Shown in pieces: positions 56,800 through 64,000 of a DNA stretch of 64,000 nucleotides; the first letter of the stretch is position 1; each line of letters begins with the position of its first letter. A program made the position numbers and the translations under genes. The notes below the pieces were generated by a model. That model made no database searches, was not told where the DNA came from, and saw nothing but the letters and a program-made list of their open reading frames with translations. Location of the stretch: positions 1 through 64,000 of the forward strand of contig NZ_SZQA01000039.1 in assembly GCF_005233835.1 (NCBI RefSeq). Reading direction: 5' to 3'. Source of the stretch: Herbidospora galbida. GTDB lineage: Bacteria > Actinomycetota > Actinomycetes > Streptosporangiales > Streptosporangiaceae.

Positions 56800-57858
56800 C
56801 TCCGCGCACATCGACTTCATGGTGGCCGGGTTGCAGACCTCGTTGACCGTCCAGAAGCCGTCCTTGACCACGGTGTCCTTGATCGTCTCCCGGGTCACCA
56901 CGATCGCCTTGGTGATCATGGCGGGGATGTCCTGCTTGGTGTCGTTGCCGACCGTGCTGGTGCCCCGGATCGGCCGTCCGGCGCCCAGGTCGACGGCCAG
57001 CTGGGCGGCGTTCTGGGCCTCGGGCTGGATCGGCTTGTAGATGGTCATGGTCTGGGTGCCGACCATGATGCGGTGGATGGCGTCCAGGTCGGCGTCCATG
57101 CCGGTCAGCGGGGTGTCGGGGGGCAGGCCCGAGTCGCGGATGGACGAGGCGGCGCCGCCGGCGAGGCCGTCGTTGGCGGCGTACACGCCGATGATGTTGG
57201 TGGGGCCCAGGCGGTCCATGGCCATCTCGGACTCTCGTTCGGCCTCTTCGGGGCTCCAGCCGGGGGTGTCGTACTCGGCGCCGATGCGGACCCGCCCGTC
57301 CAGGGCCGAGTGGGCGCCGGCCTTGAACTCGGCGGAGTTGGGGTCGGTGATCGGGCCGTTGAGCATGATGATCTCGCCCTTGCGGCCGCGCGCCCTGATG
57401 GCGTCGACCAGGGCCTGGCCCTGCAGCCGGCCGACCTCGAAGTTGTCGAAGGAGGTGTAGGCCTCGATGGCGCCCTCGGCGAGGCGGTCGTACGAGACGA
57501 TCCTGACGGCCCGTGCGGCGGCGCTGTCGACCGAGGGCTGGATGCCACGGGCGTCCACGGGGGTCAGGATGACGGTCTTGATCCCCTGGGCGGTCAGCTG
57601 GTCGAGCTGGCGGCGCTGCGCGACGGGGTCGCCCTCGGCGTTGACCGAGACGATCTCGCAGTTGGGGCAGAGCTGGGCGACCGACGAGGTGATGTACGGA
57701 CGGTCGAACTTCTCCCAGCGGGGGGTCGTCTGGTCGGGGAGCATCAGCCCGATCTTGAACCCGCGCGCGATGATCTCGGCTGGACCCACCGCCCTGGGCT
57801 TCTCAGACCCACAGGCGGCCACGCCGACAACCAGCGCCAGCGCGAGAAAGGTCCTCAC
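56785..57858 (-). CDS. Sugar-binding lipoprotein (periplasmic-binding-protein type I)
   Basis: A 357-residue ABC substrate-binding protein of the xylose/ribose type. Lipobox VVGVAAC (C16), first-lobe opening FKIGLMLPDQTTPRWEKFDRPY, hinge blocks ILTPVDARGIQ and AANDGLAGGAA, and the last ligand-contact block MDADLDAI. Similar to XylF/ChvE. GTG start at 57858. No ABC permease or ATPase gene is adjacent, so it is an orphan here. Confidence 0.9.
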   Translation of the reverse strand: MRTFLALALVVGVAACGSEKPRAVGPAEIIARGFKIGLMLPDQTTPRWEKFDRPYITSSVAQLCPNCEIVSVNAEGDPVAQRRQLDQLTAQGIKTVILTPVDARGIQPSVDSAAARAVRIVSYDRLAEGAIEAYTSFDNFEVGRLQGQALVDAIRARGRKGEIIMLNGPITDPNSAEFKAGAHSALDGRVRIGAEYDTPGWSPEEAERESEMAMDRLGPTNIIGVYAANDGLAGGAASSIRDSGLPPDTPLTGMDADLDAIHRIMVGTQTMTIYKPIQPEAQNAAQLAVDLGAGRPIRGTSTVGNDTKQDIPAMITKAIVVTRETIKDTVVKDGFWTVNEVCNPATMKSMCAELGIT

Positions 57859-57947
57859 TCATGCCCCCCGTTCGTCTGGGGAGGCCTACCCTGCTCGTTG
57901 CCGGGGGGTAACGGCGGCGACGGAGTCTTGATGGACCTTTTCCGACA

Positions 57948-57957
57948 TGACTAGTCA
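57948..57957. promoter_or_regulatory. TGACTAGTCA palindrome in divergent region (candidate operator)
   Basis: A perfect 10-bp palindrome between the sugar-binding lipoprotein gene (leftward, start 57858) and the LysR gene (rightward, start 58013), 56 nt before the latter. Position fits autoregulation by LysR or control of the binding protein. Confidence 0.4.
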
Positions 57958-58012
57958 GAATGTGTGACAAATCATCATTGCTGGAGTTATTCGGGGGTCA
58001 TACCTTCGCGTT

Positions 58013-58972
58013 ATGGACCTGGAGCTCCGCCACCTCAGAATCGTGCGTATGGTCGCCGAGACCGGCAGCGTCACCAAGGCGGCCAGTGCGCTCGGGCTCG
58101 CCCAGCCCGCGCTCACCGCGCAGTTGAAGCGGATCGAACGGGCACTCGGGGGCACCCTGTTCGAGCGGGACCACACCGGTTCCCGCCCCACCCCGCTGGG
58201 GGAGCTGGTGCTCGCCCGCGCACAGGTGCTGCTGCCCGCCGTGCAGCAGCTGCAGGAGGAGGCCGCCCGGCTCGCCAACGGCGAACCCGACGGCCGCCGC
58301 TACCGGATCGGCGCCGCCAACGGGCCGATCCTGGGCGGCCTGGTCGACCGGCTGGCCGCCGCCGAGCCCGGCGCCGTGATCACCACCGCCACGTCGTGGT
58401 CGACCGGGGAGCTGGCCACCAAGGTGATGCTCGGCCGGCTCGACTTCGCCCTCATCGGGGTCTGCGGCGACTCCCGGCCGCTCGGCGACGAGGCGCTGTC
58501 GTGGGCCCTGGTCGCCAACGACCCGGTGTTCGTGCTGGTCGCCGAGTCGCATCCGCTGGCCGGGGAACGGGAGGTCGAGCTCGGCGACTTCGCCAGGGAG
58601 CAGTGGGCGGTCACCCCCGGCGACGGCTGCTTCGGCGAGTGCTTCGCCGTCGCCGCGTCGCGGTCGGGGTTCGCCCCCGAGGCGATCTACGAGACCGACG
58701 TCGCCACCTGCCTGCACCTCGTGCGGGTCGGCCGCGCCGTGGCGCTGTGCCAGGCCACGTTCCGCCGGAGCGAGGGGATGGTCGCCTTACCCCTGCGCGG
58801 GGCGCCGCTGCGCTGGCGGCAGCTGCTCGGCTGGCATCCGGAGACCCCCGCCGCCCAGTCGGCGCCGGCCGTGGTCAGCCACGCCAAGTTCTCCCATCTG
58901 GACGCCGTCAGGCAGAGCACCCCCTACTCCAACTGGCTGGCCCGGAACCCGGGATACGGCACCATGCCATAA
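58013..58972 (+). CDS. LysR-family transcriptional regulator
   Basis: A 319-residue regulator. The winged helix (about 3-62) has HLRIVRMVAETGSVTKAASALGLAQPALTAQLKRIE, shortened here to its key residues; the effector domain (about 95-295) is of the type I periplasmic fold with an extra Cys-rich stretch GDGCFGECF. Contains one rare TTA codon (L259, at 58787). Divergent from the sugar-binding protein gene. Its effector is unknown. Confidence 0.9.
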   Translation: MDLELRHLRIVRMVAETGSVTKAASALGLAQPALTAQLKRIERALGGTLFERDHTGSRPTPLGELVLARAQVLLPAVQQLQEEAARLANGEPDGRRYRIGAANGPILGGLVDRLAAAEPGAVITTATSWSTGELATKVMLGRLDFALIGVCGDSRPLGDEALSWALVANDPVFVLVAESHPLAGEREVELGDFAREQWAVTPGDGCFGECFAVAASRSGFAPEAIYETDVATCLHLVRVGRAVALCQATFRRSEGMVALPLRGAPLRWRQLLGWHPETPAAQSAPAVVSHAKFSHLDAVRQSTPYSNWLARNPGYGTMP

Positions 58973-59068
58973 CCGGCCCATAACACGGTGATAGGGGGCA
59001 AACGACGGCTCCTCTGGGGCGTGCCTGGAGATTACGTTCAGGGCACTCCCAGCCCCCAAGGAGAATCG

Positions 59069-60508
59069 ATGCGCAGCAGGCACATCCTGAGCGCGGCGAG
59101 CGCCCTCACCATGGGCGTCGCCCTCGTCCTGTCCTCCGCCCCGGCCGCCGTCGCGGCGCCGGCGAAACCGGCACCGTCGATGTTGGAGGCCCTCCAGCGC
59201 GACCTCAACCTCTCCGCCGAGCAGGCCCAGCTCCGCCTCGTCAACGAGGCCCGGCTCGGCAAGCTCGAGGGCAAGGTCCGCACCGACCTCGGCGCCGCCT
59301 TCGGCGGGTCGTGGCTCAGCGGTGACACCGCGAACTCGCTGACGGTCGCGACCTCGGACGCCTCCAAGGTCGGCGTCATCGAGGCCGGCGGCGTCAAGGC
59401 GCAGGTCGTGACCCGGTCGTTGGGCGACCTGACCGCGCTCAAAGACAAGCTCGACGCCGCCACGGCCCCGCAGACCGTGCCCGTCTACTACGTCGACGTG
59501 AAGTCGAACTCGGTCGTCGTCGAGACCCGCGACCAGGCCGCCGCCGAGGCGTTCGTGGCCGCCGCCGGGGTCGACAAGGCGGCCGTGACCTTCGTCGCGT
59601 CCAGCGAGCAGCCGGTCCCCTACTACAACCTGCGCGGCGGCGACGCCTACTACATCAACAACTCGGGCCGCTGCTCCATCGGCTTCTCGGTCACCCGCGG
59701 CACCACCCCCGGCTTCGTCACCGCGGGCCACTGCGGCACGACCGGCAGCTCGACCCAGGGCTACAACCGGGTCGCGCAGGGCACCTTCCAGGGCTCCTCG
59801 TTCCCGGGCAACGACTACGCCTGGGTCGCGGTGAACTCCAACTGGGTCCCGACCGCGACGGTGGCCGGCACCTCCGCCACCGTGTCGGGTTCGACGGCGC
59901 AGGTCGTCGGCGGCTCGATCTGCCGCTCGGGCTCCACCACCGGCTGGCACTGCGGCACCGTCCAGCAGATCGGCACGTCGGTCACCTACCCGCAGGGCAC
60001 CGTCTCGGGCGTGACCCGCACCAACGTCTGCGCCGAGCCCGGCGACTCGGGCGGCTCGTGGATCTCCGGCACCCAGGCCCAGGGCGTCACCTCCGGCGGT
60101 AGCGGCAACTGCTCCGTCGGCGGCACCACCTACTTCCAGCCGGTCAACGAGATCCTCTCGGTCTACGGCCTGACCCTGACCACCACGGGCACCCCGCCCG
60201 GCGGCGGCACCTGCAGCGGCTACGCCAGCACCACCACCGGCTCGGTCAGCAGCGGCGGCAACGCCTACAGCGCCCAGTTCACCGCCAACGCGGGCACCCA
60301 CCGCCTGTGCCTCGACGGCCCGAACGGCGTCGACTTCGACCTCTACCTGCAGCGCCTGAGCGGCTCGACCTGGACCAACGTGGCCAGCGGCACCAGCTCC
60401 GGCCCGGACGAGACCGTCACCTACAACGGATCCGCGGGCACCTACCGGTACCGCGTCCACGGCTACAGCGGCTCGGGCAGCTTCACCCTCGCCTACACCC
60501 GCCCGTAG
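59069..60508 (+). CDS. Secreted S1-family serine protease with propeptide and C-terminal PPC-like domain
   Basis: A 479-residue streptogrisin/alpha-lytic-type protease. Signal peptide about 1-30; a propeptide (about 35-185) with the alpha-lytic pro-domain strands; a catalytic domain with H221 in TAGHC, D249 in GNDYAW and S327 in GDSGGS, plus three Cys pairs; and a C-terminal PPC-like beta domain (about 383-479) with FDLYLQR. ATG 59069 has AAGGAGAATCG upstream. Start of mature enzyme probably near YYNLRGGD. Two terminator hairpins follow. Confidence 0.94.
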   Translation: MRSRHILSAASALTMGVALVLSSAPAAVAAPAKPAPSMLEALQRDLNLSAEQAQLRLVNEARLGKLEGKVRTDLGAAFGGSWLSGDTANSLTVATSDASKVGVIEAGGVKAQVVTRSLGDLTALKDKLDAATAPQTVPVYYVDVKSNSVVVETRDQAAAEAFVAAAGVDKAAVTFVASSEQPVPYYNLRGGDAYYINNSGRCSIGFSVTRGTTPGFVTAGHCGTTGSSTQGYNRVAQGTFQGSSFPGNDYAWVAVNSNWVPTATVAGTSATVSGSTAQVVGGSICRSGSTTGWHCGTVQQIGTSVTYPQGTVSGVTRTNVCAEPGDSGGSWISGTQAQGVTSGGSGNCSVGGTTYFQPVNEILSVYGLTLTTTGTPPGGGTCSGYASTTTGSVSSGGNAYSAQFTANAGTHRLCLDGPNGVDFDLYLQRLSGSTWTNVASGTSSGPDETVTYNGSAGTYRYRVHGYSGSGSFTLAYTRP

Positions 60509-60523
60509 AAAGTAAAACTTTCT
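60507..60523 (+). terminator. Small hairpin at the stop of the S1 protease gene
   Basis: AGAAAGT (60507-60513) and ACTTTCT (60517-60523) form a 7-bp stem with an AAA loop, overlapping the TAG stop. Confidence 0.4.
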
Positions 60524-60533
60524 GCCGATTCAG

Positions 60534-60565
60534 CACCGTCGGGCTTTATTTGCGGCCCGGCGGTG
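60534..60565 (+). terminator. 11-bp hairpin after S1 protease gene
   Basis: CACCGTCGGGC (60534-60544) pairs with GCCCGGCGGTG (60555-60565), with one U-G wobble, over a 10-nt loop; T-rich DNA follows at about 60566-60590. Good rho-independent terminator candidate 26 nt after the stop. Confidence 0.75.
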
Positions 60566-60612
60566 TTGACCATTTTGAGACCTTTTCGGATGACTTGTAT
60601 GGGGGACGTTCA

Positions 60613-61596
60613 ATGTCGGGCACCAGCCGCCACATCAGGGCGCTGGCGGGCTGCATCGTCGCAGCTCTCGCCGGTCTGCTCCTGATCGGCACGGGCCTCC
60701 ACCTGTCCGGCGCGGGCTGGCACATCGCCCGCTGCCTGTCCGGCGACGAATCCCCCTTCGACGCGGCCGTCCTCCCCGCGGGCTATCCGGGGCTCGGGAC
60801 CATCCCGTCCCTGCCCGAGACGGCCGTTCCCCAGATCCGCGCGGTACCCGGCGTCGCCGACGCCGTCCCCGTCCAGGGCGGCGAGGTCGGCCTGGTCGGC
60901 TTCGGCACCCTGGTCCCGCTGGAGGCGGTGGCGCTGGACATGGCGTTGCTGTCGTCCTCGGGCATGGAGGGCGAGGCCCCGCGCAGCGCCTCCGACGCGA
61001 TCCTGGACAAGCGCACCGCCGACCAGCTGCACCTGCAGATCGGCGAGACGATCACGGTGCACGGCAACGGCGCCGACCGCTCCTTCGAGATCACCGGCAT
61101 GACCGCGGCGCGCGGCAACCCCACCTTCGACGTCCGGGGCACCCTGGGCGTGCTGCCCATGTCGGCGGCCGACCTGGTCGGCCCGCTGGAGACCGAGGCG
61201 GTGCACGTCCGCGCCGACAACGACGTCGACCCCGGCGAACTGCGCGACCGTCTGCAGGCCTCCCTGGGCGGCGAGTACGACGTCGTGACCCACGCGGAGA
61301 TGCTCGCCACCGGCGACGTGACCGCCGAGACGCTCCCGCCGGTGCTCGGCGTGGTGGGCTCGCTGCTGGTGGTGGGGGCGGCGCTGACGGCGTACATGGG
61401 CCGGCAGACGACGACCACCACGAGCCTGCTGATGGCGACGGCGGTGCTGAGCGTGACGGCGACGGCCGCGGTGATCGTGGCGTCGGCGGGCCTGGAGATC
61501 TCCACGCCGACGATCCTGGCGGTGGCGGGCACGACGGCCGTGGCGGCGATGGCGGCGATGGTGCTGCGCCCGAAGATCCTGGCCCAGATCGGCTGA
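60613..61596 (+). CDS. Short FtsX/MacB-like membrane protein
   Basis: A 327-residue protein. A helix at about 10-30 is followed by an extracytoplasmic MacB-core-like domain (about 50-240, with ILDKRTADQLHLQIGETITV), then three C-terminal helices (about 250-320). It looks like half of an FtsX-type permease. No partner ATPase or other half is adjacent. GGGGGAC precedes the ATG at 7-nt distance. The first gene of the window is the same superfamily. Confidence 0.7.
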   Translation: MSGTSRHIRALAGCIVAALAGLLLIGTGLHLSGAGWHIARCLSGDESPFDAAVLPAGYPGLGTIPSLPETAVPQIRAVPGVADAVPVQGGEVGLVGFGTLVPLEAVALDMALLSSSGMEGEAPRSASDAILDKRTADQLHLQIGETITVHGNGADRSFEITGMTAARGNPTFDVRGTLGVLPMSAADLVGPLETEAVHVRADNDVDPGELRDRLQASLGGEYDVVTHAEMLATGDVTAETLPPVLGVVGSLLVVGAALTAYMGRQTTTTTSLLMATAVLSVTATAAVIVASAGLEISTPTILAVAGTTAVAAMAAMVLRPKILAQIG

Positions 61597-61609
61597 CGCC
61601 GCGACGGCG

Positions 61610-62356
61610 CTAGTGGAGCAGCTCCGTCAAGGCGGCGGCCGCCGTCCGCAAGGCCGGCGCGAACGTCAGCAGATCCTCCCGCGACAGCAGCACCGCGACC
61701 GTCGAGATGCTGACACCGCCCACCACCTGACCGCCCCGGTCGAAGACGGGAGCCCCGAGGCACCGGATCGCCACCTCGTTCTCCTCGTCGTCCACCGCGT
61801 ACCCCCGCTCCCGGATCCCGGCCAGCTCCCCCGCCAGCAGGTCGGGCGAGGTCAGCGTGGCGGGCGTCTTGGCGGGCAGCCCGGCGGTCGCCAGCACCCC
61901 TGCCACATCGTCGGGCGGCAGGTGCGCGAGCACGCACTTGCCGATCGCGGTCGAGTGGAGCGGCAGCCGCATCCCCACCCGTGACGCCATCCGGTAGGGC
62001 CGGTCCCCCTCGACCTTCTGCACGTACACGGCGTGGTCGCCGCTCCGCAGCGCGAAGTGCACCGTCTGCCGGACCTCCCCCGACAGCCGGGTCAGCACCT
62101 CCCCCACGCCGTCGGCCCCGGCGGCCTTGACCTCCTCGGCCAGGGCCAGCATCCGCGTCCCCGCGCGGTAGCGCCCCCCGCCCTCGCCGGCCACGAAGCC
62201 GAGCTCGACCAGCGTCGACAGGATCCGGTGGACGCTCGCCTTCGGCACCCCCGCGTCCGCGCAGATGTCGGCCAACCGCCGGGGTCCCGGGCCGGCCACT
62301 GCGGCTTCCAGCACGGTCAGTGCCTTGGTGACCGCATTACCCGATTTGGGGTCCAT
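61610..62356 (-). CDS. IclR-family transcriptional regulator
   Basis: A 248-residue IclR regulator. The winged helix (about 8-70) has ADICADAGVPKASVHRILSTL; the effector domain (about 80-245) has MRLPLHSTAIGKCVLAHL and the ligand-contact Cys in AIRCLGAPV. It is divergent from a large secreted protein gene. The inverted repeat at 62412-62428, typical of IclR operators, lies between them, so it probably controls that gene. Confidence 0.92.
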   Translation of the reverse strand: MDPKSGNAVTKALTVLEAAVAGPGPRRLADICADAGVPKASVHRILSTLVELGFVAGEGGGRYRAGTRMLALAEEVKAAGADGVGEVLTRLSGEVRQTVHFALRSGDHAVYVQKVEGDRPYRMASRVGMRLPLHSTAIGKCVLAHLPPDDVAGVLATAGLPAKTPATLTSPDLLAGELAGIRERGYAVDDEENEVAIRCLGAPVFDRGGQVVGGVSISTVAVLLSREDLLTFAPALRTAAAALTELLH

Positions 62357-62411
62357 TGACAGGTTGATCCCTTCAACTTAGCGTCTCAACCATTCCATCA
62401 CACAAGCCAGC

Positions 62412-62428
62412 GTTCCGCCAGACGGAAC
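62412..62428. promoter_or_regulatory. IclR-type operator (GTTCCG-N5-CGGAAC)
   Basis: GTTCCG (62412-62417) and CGGAAC (62423-62428) with a 5-nt spacer, 18 nt before the secreted protein start and 56 nt before the IclR start. IclR proteins commonly bind TTCC-type palindromes of this form. Confidence 0.6.
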
Positions 62429-62445
62429 ATCTGGAGAGGATCCCC

Positions 62446-64000
62446 GTGAAGAACCGCGCCCTCTTAGCCCTGGCCCTGGCGATCACCTCAGCGGGAACCA
62501 CGCTCGTGGCGCTCCCCCCGCCGGCGCTGGCCGCGCCGCAGCAGCACTCCCCGCTGCGGATCAGCCAGGTCACCGCCGTCGACGACCGGTCGATCGACAT
62601 CACCTTCAACGCGACCCTCGGGCCGGACATCCTGCAGTTCACGGCGGCGAATCCGGCGTACGCGGGGCAGTTCGTCAAGATCAGCGGCGGCGCGCTCGAC
62701 GGCCGGCCGGTCTCGCAGATCACCGGCACCACCGTGCGTCCCGTCGACAGCCCCGGCCACCGGACCCTGCGCGTGGTCCTCGGGCCGGGCGTCACCCTCG
62801 ACTCCGGGACCTACGAGCTCTGGTTCGACGGCGGGGCCGACCCGCTCGGCGACCTGTTCTTCCGGTCCGAGGGCGGCGGCGCGCTGCCCGGCACGTCGAC
62901 CAGGCCCGTCCGGTTCGCCGGCACCCCCGACGACGCCGCGTTCGCCCAGATCGCCTCGGCGCGGCGGTTCGACACCCGCACGGTCGAGGTCACGTTCGCC
63001 ACCACCGTCTGGTCGGGCGTCCCCACCGGCGCCTACACGGGCGCCGACATCACCTTGACCGGCGGCGACACCGTTTCGAGGCCGGTGTACGTCGAGAGCG
63101 TCCCCGGCACCGCCCAGCGCGTCTACCGCCTCTACTTCGGCGCCGACCTCGCGGGGGCGTACCGGCTGGCCCTGGCCCCGGCGCTGCGCCTGACCACCAA
63201 CGCGGGCCAGGCCGCCACCGAGGTCGCCGCCGACGTCACGGACGGCGGCGGCGCCTACGCCGCCCCGAAGATCGCCGGGGTCGAGGTCGCCGACACCGGC
63301 GACCGGATCCAGATCCGCTTCAGCCGCCGGATCGCGAGCGTCGGCGCCCTGCCCGTCAAGGAGACCCGGACCGGCGTGAGCGGCACGAACGTGACCGCCG
63401 CGCAGGTCCGCGCCCTGCTGCGGTTCTCCGGCCTGCGTGCCACCTCGGGCCGGGACGCCGCCGAGGCGCTCCGCGACGACGCCGCCTACTTCTCCGACGC
63501 CACCACCCTGGTCGTCAAGCTCGACGACCCCCTCAAGCCCGGCTCGCACGGCGCCGTCGCCCTGGTCGAGGGCGCGCTGAAGGACGTCACCGGAACCGCC
63601 AACACGGGCACCGCCACCGTGCCCGTCCGGGCCCCCCGGCACCCGAGGCCGCCGGGCTCCGGCTTCAACCCGCACGGCCCCGACTACCTGAAGGTGAACA
63701 CCCGCGCCACCACGGTCTTCCAGCGCTACGACCACAGGGTCAGCGACGACGGCGTCTCGGTCCGCCGCGACGGCGTGGCCGACAGGGTCAGCGGCCAGAC
63801 CATCAAGACCGTCGAGGTCGACACCAAGTACCTGAAGGCCGTCTTCGCCCCGGAGTACGGCGGCCGGCTGGTCTCGATGATCTACAAGCCCACCGGCAAC
63901 GACCTCTTCTACACCAACCCGGTCGGCACCCCCTACGGCTTCTCCAGCGCCGCCCCCGGAACCCCCGGGAATTCGCCCTTTTACCAGAATTGGCTGATGG
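62446..64000 (+). CDS. Large secreted protein with DUF5107-like (mutarotase-fold) domain, 3' end outside window
   Basis: Reading from GTG 62446 (GGAGAGG upstream) the frame is open to the right edge, giving about 518 residues. A signal peptide (about 1-30) is followed by ~380 residues rich in beta strands without a clear family, and then by a domain that resembles DUF5107/galactose-mutarotase-like domains: YLKAVFAPEYGGRLVSMIY and FYTNPVGTPYGF. These domains occur in secreted glycan-active proteins of uncertain role. The second codon block has a rare TTA (residue 7). Divergent from an IclR regulator and preceded by its presumed operator. Confidence 0.75.
   Translation, partial: MKNRALLALALAITSAGTTLVALPPPALAAPQQHSPLRISQVTAVDDRSIDITFNATLGPDILQFTAANPAYAGQFVKISGGALDGRPVSQITGTTVRPVDSPGHRTLRVVLGPGVTLDSGTYELWFDGGADPLGDLFFRSEGGGALPGTSTRPVRFAGTPDDAAFAQIASARRFDTRTVEVTFATTVWSGVPTGAYTGADITLTGGDTVSRPVYVESVPGTAQRVYRLYFGADLAGAYRLALAPALRLTTNAGQAATEVAADVTDGGGAYAAPKIAGVEVADTGDRIQIRFSRRIASVGALPVKETRTGVSGTNVTAAQVRALLRFSGLRATSGRDAAEALRDDAAYFSDATTLVVKLDDPLKPGSHGAVALVEGALKDVTGTANTGTATVPVRAPRHPRPPGSGFNPHGPDYLKVNTRATTVFQRYDHRVSDDGVSVRRDGVADRVSGQTIKTVEVDTKYLKAVFAPEYGGRLVSMIYKPTGNDLFYTNPVGTPYGFSSAAPGTPGNSPFYQNWLM

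Overview
This window reads as chromosomal DNA of a high-GC Gram-positive bacterium, most likely an aerobic filamentous actinomycete of the Streptosporangiaceae type. The evidence is GC-rich third codon positions nearly throughout, frequent GTG starts, an Xre/DUF5753 plus DUF397 plus anti-sigma-like ATPase locus, an F420-type (deazaflavin) oxidoreductase, a streptogrisin-like S1 protease, a GH74-CBM2 enzyme and very few TTA codons. The genus cannot be fixed from the sequence alone. I see no rRNA, tRNA, CRISPR array, insertion sequence or replication origin.

Layout. 1-5582: the end of an FtsX-type permease, a GAF histidine kinase overlapping an FAD oxidoreductase, and, convergent to them, a receiver-only protein and a LuxR response regulator. 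5616-9344: an operon of a DUF6421 protein, an SDR and a threonine aldolase. 9517-11971: a membrane protein and a second two-component pair. 12166-15266: a catalytically degenerate trypsin-like membrane protein with a zinc ribbon, coupled to a Ser/Thr kinase with an outer domain. 15256-18270: a vitamin B12 importer (btuFCD) behind a cobalamin riboswitch. 18300-20134: a third two-component pair. 20255-25120: acyltransferase, Gfo/Idh oxidoreductase, histidine phosphatase, and the Xre/DUF397/ATPase triad. 25121-31530: a helicase-C-like protein with a possible leader peptide, an AraC/monooxygenase/hydrolase/RidA group, and a GIDE-domain membrane protein. 31527-36294: penicillin acylase, DUF1349, acyl-ACP desaturase, SHOCT protein. 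36278-39755: a tightly coupled operon of patatin, MGT glycosyltransferase, membrane protein and an alpha/beta-type protein.

39772-45568 holds a nitroreductase/MarR pair that shares an operator-like motif, then a beta-lysine degradation cluster: kce faces kdd-kamD-kamE-kal across a short divergent promoter region with an inverted repeat. KamDE uses adenosylcobalamin, so the B12 importer about 25 kb away is a plausible functional partner. 45522-53185 holds housekeeping and secreted genes (M20 amidohydrolase, GH74 xyloglucanase, peptide deformylase, methyltransferase, patatin, F420-type oxidoreductase). 53186-54830 is a visibly AT-richer stretch with one OLD-like ATPase/TOPRIM gene, the best candidate for recently acquired defence DNA. 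54891-64000 holds an SSS symporter with a tiny membrane partner, an orphan sugar-binding lipoprotein, a LysR regulator, the S1 protease, a short FtsX-like protein, and an IclR regulator facing a large secreted protein that runs off the window.

Genes are packed very tightly: many co-directional neighbours share ATGA or GTGA junctions, and about eleven convergent pairs overlap, the longest by 115 nt. One stretch over 300 nt (25121-25471) lacks an obvious large gene and is described separately.
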